A stretch of 64,000 bases of DNA from Lactobacillus paragasseri (GCF_003584685.1 NZ_AP018549.1:868001-932000), one strand, 5' to 3'. Numbered from the stretch's first letter, positions 8,874 to 19,979 are shown. Numbers and translations are program-made. The notes: generated by a model from the letters alone, not told the origin.

Positions 8874-9512
8874 TTAATTATTGAACTTTTTACCCCAAGC
8901 CCATGGATCTTCATGCCAAGTCTTCAAAATATCATATTGTTCACTAGTAATATGACCAGACTCGTTTTCTTTCTTCAGCAATTCAGGGTAGGAAAGAAGT
9001 GGTGCATATTTTACATTTGCCTTTTTAAAGTTTTCTTTAGCATCTGGTAAGTAATAAGTGAAAATTGAAGAAACACCAGCAACATGACCACCATCTTTTT
9101 CTGTGGCTTTAACTGCATTAAGGACTGAGCCACCAGTAGTAATTAAATCATCAATCAAAACGATCTTATCATTTTCTGAGAAGCGGCCTTCAATTTGACG
9201 ACCTTTTCCATGATCTTTTGGCTTGGGTCTAACGTAAATCATTGGTAGGTGCAATTTTTCAGCAACTAAAGCAGCATGTGGAATTCCTGCTGTTGCAACA
9301 CCTCCGACAATTGTTGCTTCAGGAAATTCTTTTGCAATTAAATTGGCCAAGTCGCTAGCGATCATGTCACGCAATTCGGGATAGGAAACAGTTAAGCGTA
9401 AATCGGTATAGATTGGTGAAAGCATCCCGCTTGCGTATGTAAATGGTTTATCAGGTGAAATAGTAATAATTTTTTCTTGGATTAATTGGCTGATAATTTG
9501 ATCTTTATGCAT
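8874..9512 (-). CDS. pyrE: Orotate phosphoribosyltransferase
   Basis: Converts orotate and PRPP to OMP, the fifth step of UMP synthesis. The PRPP-binding motif VLIDDLITTGGS is near residue 120, and VRPKPKDHGKGRQIEG is the flexible catalytic loop. I place the start at the ATG at 9512: AAGGAG sits ten bases upstream and pyrF ends at 9514. The frame can be extended 10 codons upstream, but that extension lies inside pyrF. The product is 212 aa. It is the second gene of the pyrFE unit. Confidence 0.95.
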   Translation of the reverse strand: MHKDQIISQLIQEKIITISPDKPFTYASGMLSPIYTDLRLTVSYPELRDMIASDLANLIAKEFPEATIVGGVATAGIPHAALVAEKLHLPMIYVRPKPKDHGKGRQIEGRFSENDKIVLIDDLITTGGSVLNAVKATEKDGGHVAGVSSIFTYYLPDAKENFKKANVKYAPLLSYPELLKKENESGHITSEQYDILKTWHEDPWAWGKKFNN

Positions 9513-9513
9513 T

Positions 9514-10221
9514 TTAGTTGAACTCCTTCTTAATTGCTTCATATGCTGCTTCTGGATTAGTTGCTAGAGTAATCGGACGTCCCACTACAATCGCGGTTGA
9601 CCCCCATTCTTTTGCCTGGGCTGGCGTAGCTACTCTAGACTGATCATCTTTGGCATTTCCTGCTGGGCGAATGCCAGGAGTTACGTATAAAAAGTCGTCA
9701 CCAACATTTTGACGCAAATTCTTAACTTCTAGCGGTGAACAAATTACTCCATCAGCGCCAGCCTTTTTAGCAGTTTCAGCTAGACTTAAAACCTGCTGCT
9801 TCATTGATAAATTACAATTTTGTTCTTCGTGCAAAATATCATCAGAAATTGAAGTTAATTCTGTAACAGCTAATAACTTAGGGATGTTTTTACCGACAGG
9901 TGTGCCAGCAATTAAACCTTCTTTTGCTGCTTTAATCATTTGACTGCCGCCAAGAGCATGAACTGTAGTATAAGTGATTCCTAATTGAGCTAGGGCTTTA
10001 GCCCCATTGTAAACAGTATTAGGTATATCACTCATTTTTAAATCTAAGAAAATTTGATAGCCTTGCTCAGATAAATTTCTAACAATTGCAGGACCTTCAT
10101 TGAAAAAGAGTTCCATTCCAATTTTAATAAAAACATTTTCTGGTTTGCCTAACTTAGGTAAGAGTGCATTTAATTTCTTTTCATTGTCTAAATCTAAGGC
10201 AACGATAACTGGTCTTGTCAT
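9514..10221 (-). CDS. pyrF: Orotidine 5'-phosphate decarboxylase
   Basis: Decarboxylates OMP to UMP, the last step of the pathway. The N-terminal strand VALDLDNEKK and the catalytic D-x-K-x-x-D array DLKMSDIP (Asp60, Lys62, Asp65) are clear. The phosphate-binding end VVGRPITLATNP is near residue 215. The length of 235 aa is usual. GGAGG lies just upstream of ATG 10221. Expression is probably governed by the PyrR-type leader at 10233-10330. Confidence 0.96.
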   Translation of the reverse strand: MTRPVIVALDLDNEKKLNALLPKLGKPENVFIKIGMELFFNEGPAIVRNLSEQGYQIFLDLKMSDIPNTVYNGAKALAQLGITYTTVHALGGSQMIKAAKEGLIAGTPVGKNIPKLLAVTELTSISDDILHEEQNCNLSMKQQVLSLAETAKKAGADGVICSPLEVKNLRQNVGDDFLYVTPGIRPAGNAKDDQSRVATPAQAKEWGSTAIVVGRPITLATNPEAAYEAIKKEFN

Positions 10222-10232
10222 TTTTCCTCCAT

Positions 10233-10330
10233 AAAAAAAGTCTACACCGAGCGCAGAGAGACACTAGGTATAGACTTTCCCAGATAATTTAAGCCAATAA
10301 TTTTTAACTTGCGGTCTCTCTGTACCGTTT
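10233..10330 (-). promoter_or_regulatory. PyrR-type attenuator leader of pyrFE
   Basis: Read on the minus strand, a PyrR-loop-like sequence (CAGAGAGACC, plus-strand 10313-10322) is followed by an intrinsic terminator whose 12-base arms lie at 10267-10278 and 10237-10248, ending in seven U just before the pyrF ribosome binding site. The terminator loop contains GTCTCTCTG, which is complementary to the PyrR loop. Known from Bacillus and lactobacilli: UMP-bound PyrR favours termination. The folding model here is inferred. Confidence 0.75.
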
Positions 10331-10392
10331 AAAGTTTAATCAAAATGAAGTTTAGCACCTTCGGTCAAGAATTACAAATAAAATTTTTAACT

Positions 10393-10420
10393 TTGAAAAA
10401 AACAAAAAAGCGTGTACAAT
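10393..10420 (+). promoter_or_regulatory. Promoter of pyrD
   Basis: TTGAAA at 10393-10398 and TACAAT at 10415-10420 with a 16-base spacer, about 50 bases before the pyrD start. Confidence 0.65.
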
Positions 10421-10439
10421 CAGTTCTTGAAAAATAATC

Positions 10440-10468
10440 GAATGACCGTGAGCATTCATTTTGGAGGA
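10440..10468 (+). promoter_or_regulatory. PyrR-loop-like hairpin abutting the pyrD ribosome binding site
   Basis: GAATG-ACCGTGAG-CATTC forms a short hairpin whose loop CCGTGAG is identical to the loop of the pyrR1 leader (near 11461). The Shine-Dalgarno GGAGGA (10463-10468) follows directly and there is no terminator. PyrR binding could therefore block translation directly, as described for some other bacteria. This is inference. Confidence 0.5.
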
Positions 10469-10472
10469 AAAT

Positions 10473-11396
10473 ATGATTAATACGCATGTAAAATTACCAG
10501 GATTAGATTTAAAGAATCCAGTTATGCCAGCAAGTGGAACTTTTGGCTTTGGAGATGTTCCAGCAGCTAAGAAGTTTGATTTAAATGATTTAGGAGCAAT
10601 GGTCATTAAGACTACTACTCCTCATGCAACAACAGGTAATCCTCAGCCACAAATAGCTGTTTTAGATACTGGAGTTTTAAATTCAGTTGGATTAACGAAT
10701 CCTGGAGTTAATGCGGTAATTAAAGATAAGTTAGCGCCTTTACGTCAAAGTTATCCTGCTTTACCAATCATGGCTAGTGTTGGTGGGGAAGATGAAGCAG
10801 GTTATGTTGAAGTAGCCCAAAAATTATCTGATTCAGGTTTAGTTAATGCTTTAGAGATTAATGTTTCTTGTCCTAACGTAAACCAAGGCGGTATGAGTTT
10901 TGGTGTTCATCCAGATGTAGTTGAATCTTTAACAAAGAAAATTAAGGCAGTTACTAATGTTCCTATTTATGTGAAACTAACTCCAAATGTTACTGATATC
11001 ATACAAATCGCTAAAGCTGCTGAAAAGGGCGGTGCAGATGGTTTGTCCCTAATTAATACTCTTTTAGGGATGGATATTGATATTAAAACAAGAAAACCTG
11101 TTTTAGGTCACAATGTTGGTGGTCTTTCTGGAGAAGCAGTTAAGCCAGTTGCGCTTAGAATGGTTCACCAAGTTCGTCAAAGTACAAGTTTGCCAATTAT
11201 TGGAATGGGTGGAATTAGTTCAGCTCAAGATGTAATCAAATTTATGCTTGCTGGTGCTAATGCTGTTGCGGTTGGAACAGCTCATTTTAAAGACAGTATT
11301 GCATCAAAACATATTGCTGATGAATTGCCTAATGAATTAGAAAAACTAGGTATTGAAAATATTAATGATCTTGTTAATCAAGTTGAATTTAATTAA
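10473..11396 (+). CDS. pyrD: Dihydroorotate dehydrogenase, class 1 (1B-like) catalytic subunit
   Basis: Oxidises dihydroorotate to orotate with FMN. The active-site cysteine is Cys133 in [15 protein letters not shown], a loop typical of the NAD-linked class 1B rather than 1A enzymes. FMN-binding segments include [10 protein letters not shown] and AVAVGTA near the C terminus. Start at ATG 10473 with GGAGGA five bases upstream; an in-frame TTG at 10461 lies within that ribosome binding site. The length of 307 aa fits. A 1B enzyme normally works with the iron-sulphur/FAD subunit PyrK, which is not in this window. It is divergent from pyrFE. Confidence 0.93.
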   Translation: MINTHVKLPGLDLKNPVMPASGTFGFGDVPAAKKFDLNDLGAMVIKTTTPHATTGNPQPQIAVLDTGVLNSVGLTNPGVNAVIKDKLAPLRQSYPALPIMASVGGEDEAGYVEVAQKLSDSGLVNALEINVSCPNVNQGGMSFGVHPDVVESLTKKIKAVTNVPIYVKLTPNVTDIIQIAKAAEKGGADGLSLINTLLGMDIDIKTRKPVLGHNVGGLSGEAVKPVALRMVHQVRQSTSLPIIGMGGISSAQDVIKFMLAGANAVAVGTAHFKDSIASKHIADELPNELEKLGIENINDLVNQVEFN

Positions 11397-11401
11397 ATTG
11401 C

Positions 11402-11430
11402 TTGACAAAGAAGATAATTTACAGTAATTT
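11402..11430 (+). promoter_or_regulatory. Promoter of the pyrR1-pyrBC-carAB operon
   Basis: TTGACA at 11402-11407, 17-base spacer, TAATTT at 11425-11430. Confidence 0.7.
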
Positions 11431-11436
11431 TAAAGC

Positions 11437-11540
11437 AATGAATGTCCTTTAAAATTAGTCCCGTGAGGCTAGCAAGGCAGGCTTAAATAAGTATTGACTT
11501 TACTCTAAGCTCCTAGTCTCTGATACTAGGAGCTTTTTTC
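11437..11540 (+). promoter_or_regulatory. PyrR attenuator upstream of pyrR1
   Basis: The stretch around 11444-11480 has the PyrR-binding layout TCCTTTAA...AGTCCCGTGAGGCT...AAGGCAG. It is followed by a terminator with arms AAGCTCCTAG (11507-11516) and CTAGGAGCTT (11526-11535) and six T. The pyrR1 ribosome binding site (AGGAGGG) lies downstream, so attenuation would control the whole operon. Confidence 0.88.
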
Positions 11541-11565
11541 ATGGGCAAGATCAGGAGGGTAAAAG

Positions 11566-12108
11566 ATGGCAAAGGAAATTTGGGATGCATTAGCAATGAA
11601 GCGTGCACTAACTCGAATTACTTATGAAATTATTGAACAAAATAAAGGAACAGATAATCTGGTTTTGATCGGTATCAAAACGCGTGGTGTTTACTTAGCT
11701 AAGAGAATTCATGATCGTATTCAAAAGTTAGAAGACGTTGATGTGCCAGTTGATGAACTAGACATCACACTTTACCGTGATGATCGTCATGATGCGTCCT
11801 TGAAGCAAGATCCAGTAATTAATTCAAATAAAATAAGCGTTGATATTAACGATAAGAAGGTTATCTTAATTGATGACGTAATCTATACTGGTCGTACAAT
11901 TCGAGCAGCAATGGACGCTTTAATGGATGATGGACGTCCTAGTTCAATTAAAGTTGCGGTTTTAGTAGATCGTGGCCACCGGGAATTGCCGATTCGCGCT
12001 GATTTTGTTGGCAAAAATATTCCAACAGCAACTGACGAACAAGTTGCTGTTAACATGGTAGAAAAAGACGGTAAGGATTCGGTTGAATTGAAGTCTTTAC
12101 CAAAATAG
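11566..12108 (+). CDS. pyrR1: PyrR bifunctional regulator / uracil phosphoribosyltransferase
   Basis: Binds PyrR-loop RNA in pyr leaders when UMP is high, promoting termination, and has weak uracil phosphoribosyltransferase activity. The PRPP-binding motif [13 protein letters not shown] lies at residues 99-111; [13 protein letters not shown] near 35-47 and the basic segment [20 protein letters not shown] near 140-160 are typical. Length (180 aa) is standard. It is the first gene of the operon and sits between two attenuators, so it regulates itself. A second copy, pyrR2, lies at the distal end of the same gene run. Confidence 0.96.
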   Translation: MAKEIWDALAMKRALTRITYEIIEQNKGTDNLVLIGIKTRGVYLAKRIHDRIQKLEDVDVPVDELDITLYRDDRHDASLKQDPVINSNKISVDINDKKVILIDDVIYTGRTIRAAMDALMDDGRPSSIKVAVLVDRGHRELPIRADFVGKNIPTATDEQVAVNMVEKDGKDSVELKSLPK

Positions 12109-12129
12109 TTTAGAAATATTAATTTAATA

Positions 12130-12240
12130 GTCAACCATTTAATTGACTCCAGAGAGGGCCAGAAGGGTTGCTATATTTTTCGTGTACCAGAATACGAAAA
12201 ATAGGCCTGAAGCAATTAAATGCTTCAGGCCTTTTGTTTT
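12130..12240 (+). promoter_or_regulatory. PyrR attenuator between pyrR1 and pyrB
   Basis: The PyrR loop TCCAGAGAGGG lies near 12148-12158. An antiterminator stem pairs TATTTTTCGT with ACGAAAAATA. A terminator follows: GGCCTGAAGCA (12204-12214), loop ATTAAA, TGCTTCAGGCC (12221-12231), then TTTTGTTTT. The antiterminator overlaps the first terminator arm, as in classic PyrR attenuators. Confidence 0.9.
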
Positions 12241-12254
12241 AGAAAGAATAAAAA

Positions 12255-13211
12255 ATGGAAAAATTAAATCTTGTCAGTTTACCACATTTTGTTAGTGTAG
12301 AAAATTTAAGTGTTGAAGAAGTTGAAGCTTTAATTAAGCGAGCAGAGTACTTTAAAAATGGTGGAGCAACACCGCGTTTAACTCAGCCAGTTTATATTTC
12401 AAATATGTTTTTTGAAGATTCAAGCAGGACGCATACTAGTTTTGAAATGGCTGAAAGAAAATTAGGCTTAACAGTAATTCCTTTTGATCCAGCACATTCT
12501 TCAGTTAATAAAGGTGAAACATTATATGATACCTCGTTGATTATGGACGCTGTTGGGGTAAATATTGAGGTAATTCGTCACTCACAAAATGAATACTATC
12601 AAGATCTCATTCATCCAAAGAAGCATCAACATTTAAATATTGGCGTAATTAATGCAGGTGATGGCAGTGGACAACATCCTAGTCAATGCTTATTAGATAT
12701 GATGACAATTCATGAACACTTTGGTCATTTTAAAGGCTTGAAAGTGGCTATTGTTGGAGACATTACTAATTCACGCGTGGCCAAAAGCAATATGGAATTG
12801 TTGACAAGATTAGGTGCAGAGGTTTACTTCTCAGGTCCTGAGTACTGGTATTCAAGTGAATATGATAAGTATGGAAAATATGAGAAATTAGACAAGCTAG
12901 TTCCTGAAATGGATGTCATGATGCTCTTGAGAGTTCAACATGAAAGACACAGCGGTGATCCGAATGAAAAGAGCTTTGATGCCAAAGCATATCATGAAGA
13001 ATATGGAATTAATCATAAACGCTACCAAGAACTAAAGCCTGACACAATTATTATGCACCCAGGTCCGATTAATCACGACGTTGAATTAAGTGGAGACTTA
13101 GTTGAAAGCGATAAGTGTATGTTTACGCGTCAAATGCAAAATGGTGTGTTTATGAGAATGGCGATGATAGAAGTAGTTTTGCGTGGAAGAAAATTGGGAG
13201 GACTTAAGTAA
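12255..13211 (+). CDS. pyrB: Aspartate carbamoyltransferase, catalytic subunit
   Basis: Joins carbamoyl phosphate and aspartate to give carbamoylaspartate. The carbamoyl-phosphate loop is SSRTHTSF at residues 56-63 (classical form STRTR-x-SF, so His replaces the second Arg). HPSQ at 141-144 and [10 protein letters not shown] at 268-277 complete the active site. The length of 318 aa is normal. No pyrI regulatory chain is present, as expected for Firmicutes. It is controlled by the attenuator just upstream and overlaps pyrC by one base. Confidence 0.96.
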   Translation: MEKLNLVSLPHFVSVENLSVEEVEALIKRAEYFKNGGATPRLTQPVYISNMFFEDSSRTHTSFEMAERKLGLTVIPFDPAHSSVNKGETLYDTSLIMDAVGVNIEVIRHSQNEYYQDLIHPKKHQHLNIGVINAGDGSGQHPSQCLLDMMTIHEHFGHFKGLKVAIVGDITNSRVAKSNMELLTRLGAEVYFSGPEYWYSSEYDKYGKYEKLDKLVPEMDVMMLLRVQHERHSGDPNEKSFDAKAYHEEYGINHKRYQELKPDTIIMHPGPINHDVELSGDLVESDKCMFTRQMQNGVFMRMAMIEVVLRGRKLGGLK

Positions 13212-14488
13212 TGGCAACTGTAATAAAAAATGGAATAGTTTACCAAAATGGTCGCTTAATTAAAGCTGATGTCTTAATTGAAGGTAAAAAAATAAAGGCG
13301 ATTGGAATAGATTTAGATGCAGAAAATGTCATTGATGCCCAAGGAATGCTTGTTAGTCCGGGATTAGTCGATGTTCATGTTCACTACCGTGATCCTGGTC
13401 AAACTTATAAAGAAGATATTAAAACTGGTAGTCAAGCTGCAGCACGTGGTGGTTTTACAACCGTCGGTGCAATGCCAAATGTTACTCCGGTTCCTAATAC
13501 ACCTGAATTAATGAAGAAGATGGTGGAGGAAAACCAGAGTAAAGGTGTAGTTCATATTTTTCAATATGGCCCAATAACTAACGATGAAACAACTGATATT
13601 ATTCCTGATTATGCAGCATTGAAAAAAGCCGGTGCCTTTGCCTTGAGTAATGATGGCCACGGCGTACAAACTGCGCAAACAATGTATTTAGCAATGCAAA
13701 AAGCTAAAGAAAACAACTTAATCATTGCAACTCATGCCCAGGACGATTCGCTTTTTAACAAAGGAATTGTGAACGAAGGTATAACAGCAGAAAGACTTGA
13801 TTTACCACCCGTTACTGAGCTTGCGGAAACTACTCAAATTGCGCGTGACCTACTTTTAGCACAAAAGACTGGAGTTCACTATCACATTTGCCATGTCTCA
13901 ACTAAGACAAGCGTTGAACTGGTGCGTCTAGCTAAAGCACGTGGAATTAACGTAACTTGTGAAGTTGCCCCGCACCACATTTTATTGACTGATAACGATA
14001 TTCCTAAAGACAATGGTTACTTCAAAATGAATCCGCCACTAAGAAATAAAGAAGATCAAGCAGCTCTTCTAGTTGGTTTGCTAGATGGAACAATTGACTT
14101 GATTGCTACTGATCATGCACCACATGCAAAAAAAGAAAAGCAGGGCGGCATGAAAGACGCTGCTTTTGGAATTACTGGAAGCGAAACGGCTTTTAGTACA
14201 CTCTATACTAAATTTGTAAAAGAAGAAAAAGTTTTAAGGCTTGAGCAATTATTAGCACTTCTCAGCGACAAACCAGCTAAAGTGTTTGGAATTAAGAATG
14301 CAGGTGTTCTTGAACCTGGTAAAAATGCAGATATTGCAATTTTTGATATTGAGCATAAAACCAAAATTAAGGAAGCAGATTTTAAATCAAAAGGTGTAAA
14401 TACACCATTTACTGGTCAAAAAGTATATGGTGAAACAGTGATGACGCTTGTTGACGGTGAAGTTGTATATCAAAGGGGAACAAAATGA
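13211..14488 (+). CDS. pyrC: Dihydroorotase
   Basis: Closes carbamoylaspartate to dihydroorotate; zinc amidohydrolase, class I type. Metal ligands HVH (residues 56-58) lie in [10 protein letters not shown]. Further ligand and substrate motifs are [15 protein letters not shown] and IATDHAPH. The length of 425 aa is standard. Its ATG overlaps the pyrB stop by one base and its stop overlaps the carA start by four bases, so translation is probably coupled. Confidence 0.96.
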   Translation: MATVIKNGIVYQNGRLIKADVLIEGKKIKAIGIDLDAENVIDAQGMLVSPGLVDVHVHYRDPGQTYKEDIKTGSQAAARGGFTTVGAMPNVTPVPNTPELMKKMVEENQSKGVVHIFQYGPITNDETTDIIPDYAALKKAGAFALSNDGHGVQTAQTMYLAMQKAKENNLIIATHAQDDSLFNKGIVNEGITAERLDLPPVTELAETTQIARDLLLAQKTGVHYHICHVSTKTSVELVRLAKARGINVTCEVAPHHILLTDNDIPKDNGYFKMNPPLRNKEDQAALLVGLLDGTIDLIATDHAPHAKKEKQGGMKDAAFGITGSETAFSTLYTKFVKEEKVLRLEQLLALLSDKPAKVFGIKNAGVLEPGKNADIAIFDIEHKTKIKEADFKSKGVNTPFTGQKVYGETVMTLVDGEVVYQRGTK

Positions 14489-15573
14489 AGCGCTATTTAA
14501 TTTTAGAAGATGGTAGTATTTATGAAGGAGAAGCCTTTGGGGCTGACTGCGAAAGTAGCGGTGAAGTTGTTTTTACAACGGGTATGACTGGTTATCAAGA
14601 AGCAATTACTGATCAAAGTTATGCTGACCAGATTTTGGTTTTTACTAATCCCTTAATTGGTAATTATGGGATTACCTTAGCAGACTATGAATCACTTGAA
14701 CCGCAAATTAAGGGTGTAGTATGTCATCAAGTTGCTCGTCATCCAGATAATTGGAGAATGCAAACAACTTTGCCAAAATTTTTAGAGAGATTAAATATTC
14801 CTGGCTTACAAGGAATTGATACGCGTGAATTGGTTAAGAAACTTCGAATTCACGGTACCTTAAAAGGAAAGATCACTGATTCTAAAGAAGACGCCACTAA
14901 GATTGCCCAAGAATTAAAAGAGCAAAACATTACTCAAGGTGTAATTAGCCGTGTTTCAACTAAGAACTCTTATCCAGTTCCAGGCTCTAAACGTAACATT
15001 GTTGTAGTTGATTTTGGAATTAAGCATAGTATTTTACGAGAGTTAGCTGAAAGAGATTGTAATTGCATTGTTTTACCTTACACTGCAAGCGCTGATGAAA
15101 TTTTAAGTCTTAATCCAGATGGCGTGCTCCTATCTAATGGACCTGGAGATCCAGAAGAAATGGTTGAAGCTGCAAAGATGGTTCAAGAAGTTGAAAAACA
15201 TGTTCCTTTGTTTGGAATTTGTATGGGGCACCAAGTTTTTGCACTTGCTAATGGTGCTAAAACCTACAAGATGAAATTTGGACACCGTGGTTTTAACCAT
15301 CCAGTACGAGAAATTGCAACTGGAAATATTGGTTTTACTTCGCAAAATCATGGTTATGCAGTTGATCCTGCTTCAATTGATAAAGAAAATCTGATGATTA
15401 CGCATGTTGAAGTAAATGACGGGACTGTTGAAGGTTTACGCCATAAAAAGTATCCAGCATTTTCAGTGCAATTCCACCCTGATGCAACACCAGGACCTCA
15501 TGATGAAGATTCATTATTTGATGATTTCATGTCAATGATTGACCAAAGAAAGGAAGAAGAGCGTCATGCCTAA
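14485..15573 (+). CDS. carA: Carbamoyl-phosphate synthase, small (glutaminase) subunit
   Basis: Hydrolyses glutamine and channels ammonia to CarB. The class I glutamine amidotransferase nucleophile is Cys246 in GICMGHQ; the oxyanion segment SNGPGDPE is near 217-224 and the catalytic His lies in [12 protein letters not shown] near 330. The length of 362 aa is typical of the small subunit. It starts within the last four bases of pyrC (ATGA) and its end overlaps carB by eight bases. Confidence 0.96.
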   Translation: MKRYLILEDGSIYEGEAFGADCESSGEVVFTTGMTGYQEAITDQSYADQILVFTNPLIGNYGITLADYESLEPQIKGVVCHQVARHPDNWRMQTTLPKFLERLNIPGLQGIDTRELVKKLRIHGTLKGKITDSKEDATKIAQELKEQNITQGVISRVSTKNSYPVPGSKRNIVVVDFGIKHSILRELAERDCNCIVLPYTASADEILSLNPDGVLLSNGPGDPEEMVEAAKMVQEVEKHVPLFGICMGHQVFALANGAKTYKMKFGHRGFNHPVREIATGNIGFTSQNHGYAVDPASIDKENLMITHVEVNDGTVEGLRHKKYPAFSVQFHPDATPGPHDEDSLFDDFMSMIDQRKEEERHA

Positions 15574-18500
15574 AAGAACAGATATTCATAAAATTATGGT
15601 GATTGGTTCTGGTCCAATTATTATTGGTCAAGCTGCTGAGTTTGATTATTCAGGTACTCAAGCTTGCTTAGCTCTTCGTGAAGAAGGTTACGAAGTGGTT
15701 TTGGTCAACTCAAATCCAGCGACAATTATGACTGATACAACCATTGCTGATAAGGTTTACATTGAACCACTAACAGTAGAATCAATTTCTAGAATAATTA
15801 GACAGGAATATCCTGATGCAATTCTGCCAACTCTTGGCGGCCAAGTTGGGTTAAACATGGCGCTAGCTTTGGCTAAAACTGGAATTTTAGACGAATTAAA
15901 TATTGAATTACTAGGAACAAAGCTTTCTTCGATTGAACAAGCAGAAGATAGAGAAAAATTCAAAGAATTATGTAAAAAATTAGGCGAACCTGTTCCTCCT
16001 TCAAGAACTGTTAATACAGTAGAAGATGCTCTTGCATTTGGTGATGAAATTGGATATCCAATCATTGTTAGACCAGCATTTACGATGGGTGGAACTGGTG
16101 GCGGAATCTGCCATAGTCATGAAGAATTAGCTGAAATTGCTAAGAATGGTTTAGAGCTTTCTCCAGTGACTGAATGTTTAATTGAAAAATCCATCGCTGG
16201 CTATAAAGAAATTGAGTTTGAGGTAATGCGTGACCATGACGATAATGCAATGATCGTTTGCTGCATGGAAAATTTTGATCCAGTTGGTATTCATACAGGA
16301 GATTCAATTGTCTTTTCACCTAGTCAAACTTTAAGCGATAAAGAATACCAAATGCTTAGAGATTGCTCTTTACGTTTAATTCGTGCTCTTAAAATTGAAG
16401 GTGGCTGTAATGTGCAGCTAGCTTTAGACCCAAATAGTTTTGATTATGACGTGATTGAAGTTAATCCAAGAGTGTCAAGGTCAAGTGCTCTTGCTTCAAA
16501 AGCAACTGGTTATCCAATTGCTAAGATGGCAGCCAAAATTGCAATCGGAATGACTTTAGATGAAATTAAGAATCCTGTAACCGGAACAACTTATGCGGAA
16601 TTTGAACCAGCATTAGACTATGTTGTCTGCAAAATGCCACGCTGGCCATTTGATAAATTCTCTAAAGCTGATCGTACTTTGGGTACACAAATGAAAGCAA
16701 CCGGTGAAGTAATGGCAATTGGTCGAACTGCTGAAGAAGCAATGCAGAAAGCAGTAAGGTCACTTGAAATTGATGAAAAAGATTTATATTCAGAAAAAGC
16801 TCATCGGGCAAGTGATGAAGAAATTGAACAAAAGCTAGTTAGAGCACAAGATGATCGTCTCTTTTACTTAGCTGAGGCATTTAGAAGAGGGTACAGTTTT
16901 GAAGATGTACACGAATTAACGAAGATTAACTTTTATTTCTTAGATATTGTGAGTCATATGGTTGAAATGGAGAAGACCATTAAAGAAAATAAGGATGATC
17001 TTGAGACTTTACGTTTAGCTAAAAAATATGGCTTTAGCGATCCAACTATAGCTGCTTTATGGGATGAAAAGGCTGATCAAGTTAGAGACTTACGTAAAAA
17101 GCAAAATATCATTCCAGTTTATAAGATGGTTGACACCTGTGCAGCTGAATTTGAATCCAAAACACCTTATTTCTATTCAACTTATGATGGTGAAAATGAA
17201 TCACATAAGTCTGGAAAGAAATCAGTTATTGTTATTGGTTCTGGCCCAATTAGAATTGGACAGGGAGTTGAGTTTGATTATGCCACAGTTCACTGTGTTA
17301 AAGCACTACAAAAAATGGGTTATGAAGCAATTGTAATTAATTCAAACCCGGAAACTGTTTCAACTGACTTTTCAATTTCAGATAAACTGTATTTTGAACC
17401 TTTAACATTAGAAGATGTCTTGAATGTTTGCGACTTAGAAAAGCCAGAAGGTGTCATTGTTCAATTCGGTGGTCAAACTTCTATTAATTTAGCAGCTGGT
17501 TTAGAAAAACATGGAGTTAAGATCCTTGGAACGACAGTTAAAGATCTTAACCGTGCAGAAGATCGTGAACTATTTGACCAAATTATTAAAAAGCTTCAAC
17601 TTAATCAACCGAAAGGCTTAACTGCTACAACGCATGATGGCGTAATTAAAGCAGCTGAAGAGTTAGGATACCCAGTCTTAGTTCGTCCAAGTTATGTGCT
17701 GGGTGGAAAAGCAATGGAAATTGTTTATAACAAGAGCGAACTAGAAGAATATTTACATGATCACGTAGATATTGCAGCAGATCATCCAATTTTGGTTGAT
17801 GATTATTTAGATGGTCGTGAATGCGACGTTGATGCAATTTGCGATGGTAAAGATGTACTATTGCCTGGAATTATGGAACATATTGAACATGCAGGTGTTC
17901 ACTCAGGTGACTCAATGGCAGTATATCCACCACAAACATTTACTGATGACGTCAAAGAGAAGATTATGGACGTTACTCGGAAATTAGCGCTTACTCTTAA
18001 TTGTGTTGGAATTATGAATATTCAGTTTATTGTTAGAAATGGTGAAGTTTACGTAATCGAAGTAAACCCTCGGGCAAGTAGAACAGTGCCGTTTTTGAGT
18101 AAAATAACTGGAATTGAAATGGCGCAAGTTGCAACTAGAGTAATTATGGGTGAAAGCTTAGCAGAGCAAGGCTACAGCGATGGTCTTGCTCCAGAGCCAG
18201 AAATGATTAGCGTTAAGGCTCCTGTGTTTAGCTTTAGTAAGTTGGCAGATGTGGATTCATATCTTGGACCTGAAATGAAGTCCACTGGTGAAGTAATGGG
18301 AAGCGACCATACCTTTGCCAAAGCACTTTATAAGGCCTTTGCAGGAGCAAAGATGCAGCTACCTGAAAACGGAAATGTTTTATTGACAATTGAAGATAGA
18401 GATAAAGATAAGATTTTACCAATTGCTAAGCGTTTTGCTAGAATTGGTTATCGAATTTTTGCGACAAAAGGGACAGCTGACTTTTTAAAGAATAATGGCT

Positions 18501-18754
18501 TGCATGTTGATCTAGTAACCAAAGTTCATGAGAACGAAAATGCAGATGATAATATCTTGAATGAACTGAGGGATGGGAAGATCGACTTAGTGATTAATAC
18601 TATGGGACATGATATTGAAAAGAACTCAGATGGATTTATTATTAGACAGATGGCTATTCAACAAAATGTTCCCTTGTTAACTGCTCTTGACACAGCTGAC
18701 GCGCTTTTAACTTCTCTTGAAAATAGATCATTTGCGACAGACGCCTTAAAATAA
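15566..18754 (+). CDS. carB: Carbamoyl-phosphate synthase, large subunit
   Basis: Makes carbamoyl phosphate from bicarbonate, ammonia and 2 ATP. The protein is an internal duplication: [19 protein letters not shown] near residue 12 recurs as [18 protein letters not shown] near 554, each opening a biotin-carboxylase-like/ATP-grasp half with the ENPR-type pattern EVNPR. The C-terminal MGS-like domain (from about residue 935) would bind effectors. Start is ATG 15566, with AAGGAAGAAGAG upstream; a longer frame from 15539 lies inside carA. The product is 1062 aa, standard length. Confidence 0.96.
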   Translation: MPKRTDIHKIMVIGSGPIIIGQAAEFDYSGTQACLALREEGYEVVLVNSNPATIMTDTTIADKVYIEPLTVESISRIIRQEYPDAILPTLGGQVGLNMALALAKTGILDELNIELLGTKLSSIEQAEDREKFKELCKKLGEPVPPSRTVNTVEDALAFGDEIGYPIIVRPAFTMGGTGGGICHSHEELAEIAKNGLELSPVTECLIEKSIAGYKEIEFEVMRDHDDNAMIVCCMENFDPVGIHTGDSIVFSPSQTLSDKEYQMLRDCSLRLIRALKIEGGCNVQLALDPNSFDYDVIEVNPRVSRSSALASKATGYPIAKMAAKIAIGMTLDEIKNPVTGTTYAEFEPALDYVVCKMPRWPFDKFSKADRTLGTQMKATGEVMAIGRTAEEAMQKAVRSLEIDEKDLYSEKAHRASDEEIEQKLVRAQDDRLFYLAEAFRRGYSFEDVHELTKINFYFLDIVSHMVEMEKTIKENKDDLETLRLAKKYGFSDPTIAALWDEKADQVRDLRKKQNIIPVYKMVDTCAAEFESKTPYFYSTYDGENESHKSGKKSVIVIGSGPIRIGQGVEFDYATVHCVKALQKMGYEAIVINSNPETVSTDFSISDKLYFEPLTLEDVLNVCDLEKPEGVIVQFGGQTSINLAAGLEKHGVKILGTTVKDLNRAEDRELFDQIIKKLQLNQPKGLTATTHDGVIKAAEELGYPVLVRPSYVLGGKAMEIVYNKSELEEYLHDHVDIAADHPILVDDYLDGRECDVDAICDGKDVLLPGIMEHIEHAGVHSGDSMAVYPPQTFTDDVKEKIMDVTRKLALTLNCVGIMNIQFIVRNGEVYVIEVNPRASRTVPFLSKITGIEMAQVATRVIMGESLAEQGYSDGLAPEPEMISVKAPVFSFSKLADVDSYLGPEMKSTGEVMGSDHTFAKALYKAFAGAKMQLPENGNVLLTIEDRDKDKILPIAKRFARIGYRIFATKGTADFLKNNGLHVDLVTKVHENENADDNILNELRDGKIDLVINTMGHDIEKNSDGFIIRQMAIQQNVPLLTALDTADALLTSLENRSFATDALK

Positions 18755-18769
18755 GAAATTCTTGATTAG

Positions 18770-19320
<551 letters not shown>

Positions 19321-19336
19321 AAATTTTAATCAAAGA

Positions 19337-19384
19337 AAATAAGCTGTATTATCTTCTAGAAAAAGTAATACAGCTTATTTTTCT
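19337..19384 (+). terminator. Terminator of the pyrR1-to-pyrR2 gene run
   Basis: Perfect 15-bp stem: AAATAAGCTGTATTA (19337-19351) and TAATACAGCTTATTT (19366-19380), followed by T. It may also serve the convergent pncA-like gene. Confidence 0.9.
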
Positions 19385-19433
19385 TATTTAATTTTGTGAC
19401 ATTATCTCATAGTAATATTTTTCATTCATAACA

Positions 19434-19979
19434 TTATATTACTTTTGCACCAAGTGAATTCTTGAAGTGGTCTAATGCCCATTCTTGTCCATGCTCGGTA
19501 AATGTTGTAACGCCTTTAGTTGGAATGGTGATGCCATAATTTAAATTATAGGCACTCACTGCGGTATGAAGTACACAAATGTCAGTACATACACCGGTTA
19601 GCCAAAGATCATCGATTTTACGTTCACGTAGGTAATTATCAAGATTAGTATTTTGAAAAGAAGAGTAGCGATTTTTATTAAACTTATAAATACGTTTGCT
19701 AGACTTATGACTTTCGTACCAGTCTTTTAATTTGCCATAAAGTTCTTGTCCCGGAGTGCCGACAATATTATGTGGCGGGAAAAGCTTGTATTCAGGGCTA
19801 AATTTATCTCCGGTATGACCGTCAGTTGGGAAAATAACGTAATCACCATTTTCATAAAATTTATCTGCAAGCTCAATTAAATAATCTTCCAAATCTTGGG
19901 CAGGTTTGCCGCAGGTAAGAGAACCATTATCTGCAATAAAATCATTAGTATAATCAATAATTAATAGTGCTTTTGTCAT
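19434..19979 (-). CDS. pncA: Isochorismatase-family cysteine hydrolase, probable nicotinamidase
   Basis: Probably deamidates nicotinamide to nicotinate for NAD salvage. Catalytic triad candidates are Asp9 (IIDYTNDF), Lys102 (FNKNRYSSF) and Cys135 in TGVCTDICVLHTA; the cis-peptide region GVCTDICV is typical. The metal-site residues D and H occur in TDGHTGD near 52-58. The length of 181 aa matches the Gram-positive PncA type. It lies 30 bases downstream of ppc on the same strand and could be cotranscribed. Confidence 0.85.
   Translation of the reverse strand: MTKALLIIDYTNDFIADNGSLTCGKPAQDLEDYLIELADKFYENGDYVIFPTDGHTGDKFSPEYKLFPPHNIVGTPGQELYGKLKDWYESHKSSKRIYKFNKNRYSSFQNTNLDNYLRERKIDDLWLTGVCTDICVLHTAVSAYNLNYGITIPTKGVTTFTEHGQEWALDHFKNSLGAKVI

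Noticed and set aside
9513-9542. Ten-codon N-terminal extension of PyrE
   Set aside because: It lies inside pyrF; the ATG at 9512 has its own AAGGAG.
17646-17837. Minus-strand ORFs within carB
   Set aside because: Antisense shadows of a strongly conserved coding region; no ribosome binding sites.
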